Translations under genes and position numbers: made by a program
The notes under the pieces: generated by a model
Told to the model about the DNA's origin: nothing
What the model saw: the letters and a program-made list of their open reading frames with translations, nothing else
Databases searched by the model: none
In this document: positions 1-9,811 of the stretch, piece by piece
Position numbering within the stretch: the stretch's first letter is position 1
Layout: each line of letters begins with the position of its first letter
Source: Halichondria panicea
Taxonomy: Eukaryota > Porifera > Demospongiae > Suberitida > Halichondriidae
Assembly (NCBI RefSeq): GCF_963675165.1
Contig: NC_087382.1
Coordinates: 6,062,315 to 6,126,314, forward strand
Length of the DNA: 64,000 nt
Direction: 5' to 3'

Positions 1-59
1 CCCTGAAGGAGTACTGAAGTATGTAAACAACTGCTGTACATTTGTACAAATATTCACAG

Positions 60-3000
60 AGGTGATCACATGTTCACCACTTGCACCTCCTGTCAATGGA
101 ACCCTCACGTTCACTCCTGGTGTTGATAACAGCAACATTGGACTGGGATCAGTGGCCACCTACTCCTGTAACCTCGGCTATGTGCTAGTGGGACAATCTA
201 TAAGAGAATGTCTAACTACAAATGGTGGAGCTTGGAGTGGATTGGTCCCTATATGTGAAGGTATCTAATGTACCATCATTACCACGTAACTAGATGTATA
301 AGGGATTTGCAATGTCATACATAGTGATTATGTAATGCAGTTTGTTAAAAACATGTACTGCTATCTTTGATAAGTATTGTGTAGCGTGAGTGTGCACCAG
401 TATTTAATTTAGTCTTGCGAGCAGCCGTCGAAGGGGGAAGGACGTCTGGTAAAACCCGCCGCTTTTCCATGAGCCCATTTTGGAATGTGTCGCACCAATC
501 AGATTGCCAGATTTTAATATTTTGGGTGGGGTTTTACGTAACCTGTAGAAAGGAAATGTGCACTATAAAGAAAAGCAGCTATAGATCTACATGTAGACGC
601 CAGAGTGTAGAAGCCTAAAAGCTAGACTAGCTGCTGCTATTTGATTTGTGACAGTGTTGCTGCCATAAAGCTAGGTTATAAGGAGCTCAAACCCAAACAA
701 AAGTTAGCTGTGTGAAGGAAATGTGTGCAGATCTGGAGACGTGTTGCTTATCTGGGAGCAGCTTTTGAGGGAACAGTGCGTCCTGTAGTGGGACTCTGTA
801 GCAGACTCAGTATTATGACATGTTCTGACAACATTTAAATTATAGTGACATAATAATTAATAATCATACACATATCACATTCCTGAGTATCATGGAAAAG
901 CGGCGGGTTTTACCAGACGTCCTTCCCCCTTTGACGGCTGCTCGCGAGACTATATTTAATTAAGGACTGTCCGAAGATGATAATCATATAATTATTATGC
1001 AGAGGCTGTCTTCTGTCCAATACTAACGGCCCCAGGCAATGGTAGTGTGACTATCAGTTCTGGTGTCAACCCCCTCAGTGTGGGGTCAGTGGCTACCTAC
1101 TCATGTGACCCAGGTTACGCCCTCCTGGGACCCCCCACCAGGGCTTGTGAGGACCCAAACACTGACTCAGTGGGAACATGGAACGGAACAATGCCAGATT
1201 GTGAAGGTGAAGTTGTGATCAAACTGTCTCTAAGTGAATACCCTGTGGTTATTAGATGCCAATAATTCAATAGGGGATCAAACGTTGGTCTCGCTTAAAC
1301 GCCTCACCCTGGAACCTCAGTTAGGAATTTGAAGAAAAGTGTCCGTGTAGTGTTACTTTACACAATGTGATTTCTAGTAATCTTACTTATTGTACTAATG
1401 CGTAATACTAGAATATTTTGCGAGGTCAACATATGCGAATTTATATGCAAGTGTTGATCACTTCGCAAACGTAAAATTGCAAAATCTAAATTAGTACTGG
1501 TAATTAAACACGATTGCCAGAACGCAATAGTTTAGATTGCAAAGATTCAATTATTCTGCTGATTTGGCTCATTCGTGAAGGTTTTTCACCAGCAAGTAAT
1601 ATATAGCTACGGTACTTTGAACGTTTATTATTTCTCACAATTTATTTTGCTCGATGATTATTGTGTTGATTTCTTTTATAAGGTGTGTAACTCATTTTCA
1701 TAGTGATTCTTTGCCCTGAGATCATGGCCCCTGTTAATGGCACCCTCATCATTTCCACCCCCTCACCAACCCAACCTCTTGGTGTGGGCACCACTGCCAC
1801 CTACTCGTGTGACCCTGGCTATGTTCTGGTTGGTGATCTCACTAGGACTTGTGAAGACCCTGGAACTGGAACAGTAGTCGGAACTTGGAGTGGCTCAGAA
1901 GTGGATCCTACATGTGAGTATTTTGTGTACATTTTAAGTTTAGGGTGTACAGTTAATCACTGGAACATTTTTGGATCACTAGCTACATATGTACATAGTT
2001 TTTATTGAGATTGAATTTGCTAACTTAATTATTAAACTGGTAGTTTGCTCCAGGGTTACCTCCGTATGTGGGATAACCCATTTTAACTGCAGGTGCTATA
2101 CCAAACAGAGCTCTCATGGACTGTGAGGATACAACATGTCGATACGAACAGCTGGTGTGTCCCGATCGAGACAACTGTACAATAAACTGTAATGACACGG
2201 AACCATACGCTTGTTTCAGGACTGGTGTTGTGTGTCCGAGTGTGTTGGGAGATTGTAATCTCAATTGTGATGATTCTTTTGCATGCTTACAAGCTAACAC
2301 CACATGCCCTCAAGGGAACTGTAATGTGAACTGTCCGAGTGATTACTCATGTCAAAATTCAGTGATGCAATGCTCGGGTGACAACTGTCTCCTATCCTGT
2401 GAGGGCCAAGAATCATGCTCGTATTCAACTATCGAATCCTCAGGGGAAAACTACCTACTCAACTGCGAAGGACAAGATTCATGCTCTTATTTAGACTCCG
2501 AATGTTCGGGTGAAAGTTGCCGCACAAATTGTTACAATGACCGATCATGCTCACACTCAACCTTAGACTGCTCTAATGGAAACTGCAGCTTACACTGCAC
2601 TGATGAGCATTCTTGTCAATATTCGACAATGATGTGCTCACAGGGTACCTTTTGTGATGTGAATTGTATCAATGAAGTGCGAGCATGCCAGCAGTCCGAA
2701 TTTGTGTGTGAACAAGGCAGTACCTGTGTCTTCAATTTCGATGGAGGGAACAATGGTGACTATATTGGCTCGAGTACAGACATCACATGTGAAGAGAACA
2801 GTACCTGCAGCATCAGGTGCACTGGACTGCGTAATAATGCTAGTCACCAATGTTCTAATGCTGATATCATCTGTCCCACGAGTAATGGAGAGTGTACTGT
2901 TGAGTGCAGTGGTTACTATTCCTGTCAATTGTCACGCATTACATGTGGACCAAATAGTGACTGCTTAACTTGTAGCGGAGAGTCGTCATGCCGTGAATCA

Positions 3001-3390
3001 ACTATCACACTACAAGCCGGTTCAAATGCACCTATTATGAACTGTAATGGCCTTTCATCTTGTCAATCCTCTCGTATCACTTGCCAAGCTAACAACAATT
3101 GCAATATCAACTGTAATGCACAGAACTCGTGTCAATCCTCTACCATCATTTGCCCAACTAACAACAACTGCACTATCAACTGTGATGGCCAGTATTCCTG
3201 TAATAATGCTCGAGTGACCTGTCCCACTGGAGACTACAACTGCAACATACGCTGCACTGACCCACTGTCCTGTCAAGGCTTGAGTATCACCAACACACAC
3301 AATGTCAACCTGCTCTGTTGTGGTGGTCCCACTGCTTGTGCAGGAACGAGTGTGGTACCCACCTCCATCGAATGCCCCTACATTAATTAA
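60..3390 (+). CDS. Sushi (CCP) domain protein with C-terminal cysteine-rich repeat domain, 5' end outside window
   Basis: Four exons are visible: 60-260, 1003-1206, 1704-1913 and 2093-3390. All splice in phase 1 with AG/GT borders. The first three each encode one sushi domain of 67-70 residues with four cysteines, the PVNGT and GSVATYSC motifs, a GYVLVG-type segment and a late tryptophan. Such domains are extracellular and bind proteins or glycans in complement-like and adhesion proteins. The last exon (about 432 residues, TAA stop) is one long array of cysteine pairs spaced roughly 20-24 residues apart, with recurring NCNINC- and SCQSSTI-like units. It looks like a disulphide-ladder solenoid; I recognise no named family. 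Signal peptide and any membrane anchor lie outside the window. The damaged relative at 5.5-12.65 kb starts with a membrane segment and coiled coil, so this gene may too. Ligand unknown. Confidence 0.85.
410..952. mobile_element. MITE-like element with 62-bp terminal inverted repeats
   Basis: Bases 410-471 are repeated as the reverse complement at 891-952 with very few mismatches. The 8-bp sequence tatttaat lies at 401-408 and again at 953-960, consistent with a target-site duplication, with one extra base on the left. The 420-bp interior has no convincing gene. It lies in the intron between the first two visible sushi exons. An 8-bp duplication would suit a hAT-type origin, but that is inference. 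Confidence 0.75.
1400..1614. repeat. Dispersed repeat, family also at 33201-33409
   Basis: This intronic stretch shares a long, collinear, diverged sequence with 33201-33409, including the shared words aaattagtactggtaa and ctgctgatttggct. The better-preserved copy begins with taccgta and ends with tacggta, so this is probably a small non-autonomous DNA transposon. Confidence 0.65.
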
Positions 3391-5520
3391 CTGTTGATTG
3401 ACGAATTTCGTTGACTGTTGTAACTAAATGTACATGTCATGTGACATTAATTGCTAATCAACTGAACAGAAATTGATTTTAGTTTTTATACATGATTTGT
3501 ATTAATTTTTGTCTATAGTTGTGGGTTCTCATTTCTTAGCTCAATTCATTGTCTGCATGGTAGTTTTTGGAGAGGTCTTTGTGAGGCAGCACTATTGAGT
3601 TGAGCATGCACCATTCTCTCAGAGTGGACACTCACACCCTCACCTTAATATGGATGGAAGTACACTTCTATATGCCGGTATAACACAACGCATGTGTTTC
3701 CCTCTGTGAATATAAGCATGTTGGAGACATTTCTATATATGTTCTAATATGGATCCGGAGTTAACAAATCAGTCGTATAGTATACCGCGCACCGAGGCAT
3801 AATGACACATAAACTCATCACTATAGTCAACATGCAGACTCAGTTATTGTTTGAAATCGTCTCTTGCTCTCCTCTGACATCGATATCGTCATGCACTCCC
3901 AAACCCCACACAGCATGTGCGCTGCTTGAACTGATGTCCAAAGAACAAGCGAGGATAATAGCAATATTGAGTGGATCACTCACTAAAATTGGTTTGTTCC
4001 AGGTGGGGTATCTAATACTGTAAAGTTTATCGATCTAGTGCAATGATTACATGACTCTGATGATTTTCCAGGCAAGGATACACTAAAGGATTCAAGTTGA
4101 CTATACACTATATACGTGAAAGAAGGTGTTTTTGAATTATCATTGTGCACACACACATGCACGCACACACACATCTTGAGTATCAGAGTGTACTAATCCC
4201 GTCCCTCTCTCTCACAGATTGTTTTGTTCTGCTACTTTCTTTGGGATTACCGGAGGAGTGACTGACAGTGACTGTGTGCAAATTAAAGTTGATGCTTGAA
4301 TTCCTTATCTAGCTATAGAGGTCTGGAAAGTCTGTTACTTTGATTGATTGACTATCTAGATTTTATAGCTGTATAATTATTTGTGGAAATTTTTTCTCAT
4401 TAACTGACTGCATGCAGCTTGTCGACCAACAATCAAATACTTCGTTAGCTGATGAAATTAGGGTGTTTTTTCTGAGGCCTGATCTATACCGTGAAACCAG
4501 TCAGTGTTTGGGTTGGTATGAATATAATAGGGCGGAGGTGACCGTTATGTTTAGTGTGGTCATTCGTGCATGGTGACCATGCATGAGAGAATTTGTTTGT
4601 AACTCTAAGCTAGAATTACAGTATAATTATGTGTATGCATGGGTTTCCTTGTCTGGGTGTGAGTGAATCTATAAAGGTACCGCATGACTGCCCTGTTGTT
4701 ATTTTAAATTACCGTTGCTTAAAATTGGTTATTTTCACTTTTTACTCTTTCCTAGATATATTCCATGCATCGTGTTGAATGAGCATAGCCACTTGTTTTG
4801 TTTTATGCATTTGCAGAGCTATGAATGTGTGGGAGTGGTAGTGACTTTTCTGTCAACAGTTCTGAAGTTGCTCGTGCATGCGTGTCCTCAGGTTTTTGAA
4901 GTTGTGTGGTGCTAAAAGTTTTGTACGAGTGAGTGGTTAGGATGAACATTTCCAAACTGTAGTAGCTTGCTGGAATGAATCAACACCATGATTAGCAATA
5001 TGACTCGCTGGTTTTAAAACGAGAGTATTTCATGATTCCATAACAACACATAATAAAAGCACACGTGTACACACACTTGCAGCCATTGGTCCGTACAGTA
5101 TATGTGTGATGAGATGTTTCTAACTGGCTATTCTATTTTCATTGTTAAAATGATATCTCAATAGTAAAATTTGAAGTCTATCTTTGTAGTATAGTCATGC
5201 AAACCAGTGTGATACACGAAAGTGTTGCATGTGTTTGTATTGACAACTTGATACATTTATGGCTGTCAGTTGAAATTTTTGTGTTGGTTTTGTTGCATCA
5301 CTGCTCAAATAGCGAAAGAATTTATTTACTCAATGGTTGATCTCATTTTCCGATGGAATAGGAATCAACAACTTGTGAAATCGTAAACATTGTCAAAATG
5401 AAAAGACACAACATGCAATTGTGGAATGATAATAGACATGTCTAATTATGCAAACAGCATGTGCTGCATACATATGCACTATGACAGGGACAACAACATC
5501 AGTCATATCCAATTCAAACA
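3391..5520. other. Intergenic stretch between the two sushi gene copies
   Basis: The first 40 bases still match the 3' flank at about 29600-29640. A GMPPA exon fragment lies at 3561-3660. A short CA-rich tract lies near 4146-4173. No other gene is supported. Confidence 0.5.
3561..3660 (-). pseudogene. Fragment copy of the last GMPPA exon
   Basis: This stretch is nearly identical to 29776-29875, which holds most of the final GMPPA coding exon. On the minus strand it encodes the conserved [11 protein letters not shown] segment. A small insertion near the caccattctc word breaks the frame, the splice acceptor is altered, and the last codons to the stop are missing. It lies just downstream of the cysteine-rich terminal exon, the same neighbour order as at 29.2-29.9 kb, so it came with a segmental duplication. 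Confidence 0.85.
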
Positions 5521-6373
5521 ATGGAGATTAATCCAGTGTGTGAGTTCATCAAAAGCAACCCTGATAATACCTCGCTATCTGACATCAGAACGAATGTCCT
5601 ACAACCTGCCAGTACTGCAAGGTACGAACAAGCTACAGGTTTCTGGTCAGACATGCGTATCTGCAACGTTTGCAGTGGTGACTGTGCTTACTTTACTCCT
5701 TCTTGCTGGAGTGGTAATTACTGTAGTTTTGAGACCACAGGATGCCCAGACTGAGTCTAACACAGAGCTTGATTCCCTAAAACAAGAGCTGGAAAGTTTG
5801 AAAGAGTTTACGAGCCAGCAAGCGAATGTAACCAACGAACTAACAAAGTTTATTCGATTTCAAGAAAGTGAGATAAAATTTTTAAAGCTTAATTCACAGC
5901 ATTCGAATGATAATACTACCGCGTTACGAAGTGAGATTGAATCTTTGAAGCAACATTTTAATGAGAGTAATTATCAGACACACATTCGTACATTGAGTTA
6001 AAACTTCACTACACTAACTGAAGTTGCCAATGTACAACAATTTGTGATGGAAAAGATTAACGAAACGAAACACAATGTGATGGAACAAATTAAAAGTCTC
6101 CAGGCATCTTCAAGTGAGAGCATCCAAGAACTGCATTTGTTACTTCATGCTTCAAATGAGACAACATTCATTTCTGAGATTGATAATATCTGGGAAAGAC
6201 AGAACCAGGATGCGCTTCACTGCATGGTAAAGGTCAACCAGACACAAAATGAAGCACAAATAAAAACTGAAAAAATAAATGGTCGAATTGATCAACTTGT
6301 AAGAATTTTACGTCAGATGTGGAAGAAATCAGAATTCAAGTTGTTGCTATCCTTAATGCCACTGACCCACAAG
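5521..6373 (+). pseudogene. Membrane segment plus coiled-coil exon with stop and frameshifts
   Basis: An ATG at 5521 opens a frame that seems to shift near 5630. The second frame encodes a strong transmembrane segment (VVTVLTLLLLAGVVITVVL) at about 5660-5735, then a long heptad-like coiled coil rich in leucine, glutamate and lysine with several N-glycosylation sequons. A TAA at 5999-6001 interrupts it, although the same frame continues as coiled coil to about 6310. Near there a +1 shift gives the more protein-like ending VVAILNATDPQ before a donor at 6373/6374. No cleavable signal peptide is seen, so a type II topology is likely. Confidence 0.65.
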
Positions 6374-6587
6374 GTAAATGCAATGTCCGTATATATAGTG
6401 CTAGAAATATATACGAGCATTAAAGGGATATTTTTTAAGGCTCATGCAATTTTATTTACACACTCATCTTATTTTTTCTAAATGCCGTGGTTTAAATGGG
6501 ATGATATACATGCATGTAATTGACATTCGCTTCTCTAAAATAAAGATCACTGTAACTCTTGACCATTATACAAACACACACACATAG

Positions 6588-6806
6588 ATGGACCGCTAAC
6601 TTGTGAAATACTTTCCCCACCCACCAATGGAGGGGTCAGTATAGAGGCAGGACCAAACTCACTGAGTGGTGGACTAGGCTCAGTGGCTACCTACACATGT
6701 GACCCTGGCTATGCTCTAGTGGGACAGAGGACCAGGACTTGTGAGGACATCAATGGAGGGACAGTCACCATAGGAACATGGAGTGGAGCACCACCATCTT
6801 GTCAAG
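6588..6806 (+). pseudogene. Sushi exon, still open, in decayed gene
   Basis: A 219-nt exon (73 codons, phase 1 at both ends) encodes a complete sushi domain: LTCEILSPPTNGG, GSVATYTCDPGYALVG, RTCED and APPSCQG. The exon itself is undamaged; the surrounding gene is not. Confidence 0.8.
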
Positions 6807-6967
6807 GTATAATAATTTATTGTAATAGTAGTATTAATAAAGGGCATAATGCCCTATAGTCCATGTATAACTGCATTTATAATCATACATGTGCATGCAG
6901 CTATCCAATTAATATTGTTCTTTATCCGGACCTGCTGTCCTTTATAACTCCTTTTCTTGTGTACTAG

Positions 6968-7142
6968 AAATATTTTGCTTGGAGCCTCCCACACTAGCAA
7001 ATGGAGATGTTATGTTGAGCAGAATTCTACCTATACTCCTGTGACTATGGATACGTTCTTGTCGGCCTGGTAAGCAGAACTTGTGAGGATGTTAGAGGAG
7101 AGACAATTGGAACTTGGAGTGGAAGTACACCAGCATGTGAAG
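6968..7142 (+). pseudogene. Sushi exon with internal deletion
   Basis: The start (EIFCLEPPTLANGDV) and end (GTWSGSTPACEG) match a sushi domain. The middle, before YSCDYGYVLVG, is shortened, and the 175-nt length is not a multiple of three, so the frame is lost. Confidence 0.75.
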
Positions 7143-7296
7143 GTACAACAGTAAACAAACATAGAAGGTGAACATGCAGCTACAGTATTGTAAAAAAACT
7201 ATTCCGTTATCTTCATCTTTTTATAGTCTGTTCTCACTTACATGCAGTATTAATGTTCTTACTATGTATACCCACTACTGCCATGCTTCCATACAG

Positions 7297-7505
7297 TGAT
7301 CGTTAGATGCCAACCGTTGACTGAACCCACAAACGGAGAAGTCAGTGTTTCTACTGGTATACACACGGAGTGAGCCTCGGTGTGGGAGCTGTAGCTACCT
7401 ACTCCTGCAGCAATGGCTATAGACTAGTGGGACAAGCTACCAGGACTTGTGTTGTTAATAGAGGTAGTTCAGGAACATGGAGTGAGAGTGAACTTATATG
7501 TGAAG
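7297..7505 (+). pseudogene. Sushi exon with one-base frameshift
   Basis: The exon reads VIVRCQPLTEPTNGEV, then loses frame at about 7362-7370 and resumes as GVGAVATYSCSNGYRLVG and WSESELICEG. Its length is 209 nt, one short of 210. Confidence 0.75.
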
Positions 7506-7764
7506 GTCAGTTTTGACTATCTATACCAGCTAAAATTGCGTGCATATGCCATGATAATTAAGTCAAGACAAAATTTATACAGGGCCGAGGTTATAGCAAT
7601 TTGATTGATATTTTAGCCCTAACAATTTCCACAAAGCTACATCGTATGCAGTAATAGATTGATATTTTCACTCGTTTTGTTATTTGTTAGTATATAATAG
7701 CTGTGCGGAGTTCGATGAAATAATTATGTAAACAACTGCTGTTTGTTTACACAACTATTCACAG

Positions 7765-7969
7765 AGGTGATAACATGTCCGTCACTTGCACCTCCTGTCA
7801 ATGGAGTCCTCACATTCACTCCTGGTGTTGATAACAGCAACATTGGACTGGGCTCAGTGGCCACCTATTCCTGCAACCTCGGCTATGTGCTATATAGTGG
7901 GACAATCTACAAGAGTGTGTCTAACTGCAAATGGTGGAGCTTGGAGTGGAAATGTTCCAGTATGTGAAG
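7765..7969 (+). pseudogene. Sushi exon with 4-nt insertion, copy of 60-260
   Basis: This exon is almost identical to exon 60-260 but has gtgctatatagtggg where that exon has gtgctagtggg. The 4-nt insertion makes the length 205 nt and breaks the frame after the GYVL motif. Confidence 0.85.
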
Positions 7970-8216
7970 GTATCCATAATTAATTTATTGTATTAAAGGC
8001 TACAGTCACCCTAAGTGTCAGATCTAGAGAATTGAACCCCTCTCAGACAGAAGTGAGTGGGAGGCTTACCAATGCAAGTTTTCTTGTATTACTAGCTTTC
8101 ACATGCACTTATTACTTACATTTAGTTCCTATAAGCCCTACTAAGCTATTTTGTCCAGTTTAAGGTTAAAAACTCTCCATGGCTAGCCTATTAGCTATAG
8201 CTAGTTATTAAACAGA

Positions 8217-8290
8217 TACCGTATAGCGGGAAATTTTTGCGGGTACAACTTTTCGCTATTTGGCTCCAGAGCCCTCAGCAGAAATTTTCA
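8217..8290. repeat. One end of the taccgtatagcggg element family
   Basis: The stretch begins with taccgtatagcggg and continues into a sequence that matches the reverse complement of about 42800-42872. It is a single end; no matching second end was seen nearby. Confidence 0.6.
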
Positions 8291-8746
8291 TTAGTCTAAT
8301 ATTCGCCTGTGGCATCCGCGGTAGACACATTCAACACACGCGGTTAAACCCAATGCTCGCGCACGCAGTTAAACAAAAAACCAACAACATTATTATTTTC
8401 AGGTAAGTCTGCACAAGGTCAGAAGTCATCGATGCAAGTCCGGTGAGTACAATTTGGTCCTACTCTATACTATGCTAGTGATTTCATCTATTTAGACACT
8501 CCTCACCTGCACAGTGCATCATTGGCCATTTCAGCAAAAGGAATACGTTAGAATGCAGACAGGATTCCTTGACCTTTGACCGTGTGCTGCAAACTGACCT
8601 GAAAAATTGTTTGTTTAATTGCGCGCATTGTGTGTCTCCTAAAGCTTTGGCGCACAATTAATTGGGAGGCGGGTGACCCTTCTCGGCTACCATAAGAATT
8701 CTAGTAGCAATCCAATGATAAGTGTGGTGCAGTTTATAAGATGCAG

Positions 8747-8947
8747 AGGCGGTCTACTGTCCTCCACTAACAACCCCTGGCAATGGTACAGGTAGTGTGA
8801 CTATCAGTTTTCTGGTGTCAACCTCCTCAGTGTGGGGTCAGTGGCTACCTACTCATATGACTCAGGCTGGGACCCCCACCAGGACTTGTGAGGACCCAGA
8901 CACTGACTTAGTTGGAACATGGACCGGAACAATGTCAGATTGTGAAG
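8747..8947 (+). pseudogene. Degenerate sushi exon, copy of 1003-1206
   Basis: The exon matches 1003-1206 closely but has two extra t in the catcagttttctggt region, a tyrosine codon (tat) in place of a conserved cysteine, and loss of the GYALLG segment. The overall length happens to be 201 nt, but the frame is broken internally. Confidence 0.75.
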
Positions 8948-9052
8948 GTGATTTCTTACTCTAGCTATCTATAGAGTTGAATTAGCTACTTTCACGATAC
9001 TCCTCTAGAGGTGCATGCTAATAATTATTAGTTAAATTGCTAAATACGATCT

Positions 9053-9209
9053 CGCTCCTCCACCATAGTCAGCTCTGTTGTTTGTCAGTTTGCTGTCGGA
9101 AATGAACACACTGCTTGAGTAAACACTATAATCGCTCCACCATATTCAGCAGCTCTGTTGTTTAATTTGTCAGTGTGCTGTCAGAGATAGACGCACTGCT
9201 TGAGTAAAC
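9053..9209 (-). pseudogene. Fragment of beta-helix gene inside a sushi intron
   Basis: About 157 bp match 16316-16465, inside the repeat array of the beta-helix gene, in the same orientation. Two small insertions break its frame. It holds just over two repeat units and none of the gene's ends. It has no coding role here and looks like a stray copy made by recombination or repair. Confidence 0.85.
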
Positions 9210-9255
9210 TAACCTATCGTAGTTTTCCAGTTCATTTTTGCTCATTTGATTTCAG

Positions 9256-9462
9256 TGATTTTTTGTCTTGAAGTCACTGCCCCAGTTAATGCCACCTTTA
9301 TCATTTTCAACCACTTACCAACCCAACTTCTTGGTGTGGGGTCAGTGGCTACCTACTCATGTGACCCAGGCTACACCCTCCTGGGATCCCCTACCAGGAC
9401 GTGTGAGAACCCAGATACTGACTCAATGGGAACATGGACTGGAGCAATGCCAGATTGTGAAG
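9256..9462 (+). pseudogene. Sushi exon, still open, in decayed gene
   Basis: A 207-nt, phase-1 exon encodes a full sushi domain: VIFCLEVTAPVNATF, GSVATYSCDPGYTLLG, RTCENPDTD and MPDCEG. It resembles 1003-1206 in its second half and 1704-1913 in its first half, so it may be a hybrid of the two types. Confidence 0.8.
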
Positions 9463-9616
9463 GTAAATACGAGTTGAATTACTTTTACGAGTTGTGTAAA
9501 TAATTATTATTGCTAAAATTTAATATTGTGTAAATAGTATTGCTAAATACAATTTTCTAATCTCCTTTTGTTCGTTGTTTGCTCCTTATGGGATTTTGAT
9601 TTCATTATCCATACAG

Positions 9617-9811
9617 TGATTTTTTGCCCTGAGATCACAGCTCCTGTTAATGGCACCCTCATCATTTCCACACTCTCACAACCCAACTCTTTGGTGTGGG
9701 CACCACTGTCATCTACTCGTGTGACCCTGGCTATGTTCTGGTTGGTGATCTCACTATAGGACTTGTGAAGACTCGGACACTGGAAGTGTCGGAACTTGGA
9801 GTGGCAGTGGG
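9617..9811 (+). pseudogene. Degenerate sushi exon, copy of 1704-1913
   Basis: It matches 1704-1913 but has a deletion in the caacccaactctttgg region and a ta insertion in ctcactataggacttg. The end loses similarity before the expected donor. Confidence 0.75.

Noticed and set aside
2638-2928. Minus-strand and alternate-frame open stretches over the cysteine-rich exon
   Set aside because: They are shadows of the repetitive coding frame, with no start context or domain.
6374-6481. Extension of the coiled-coil frame to 6481
   Set aside because: A donor site follows position 6373, and the extension is AT-rich with no coiled-coil pattern.
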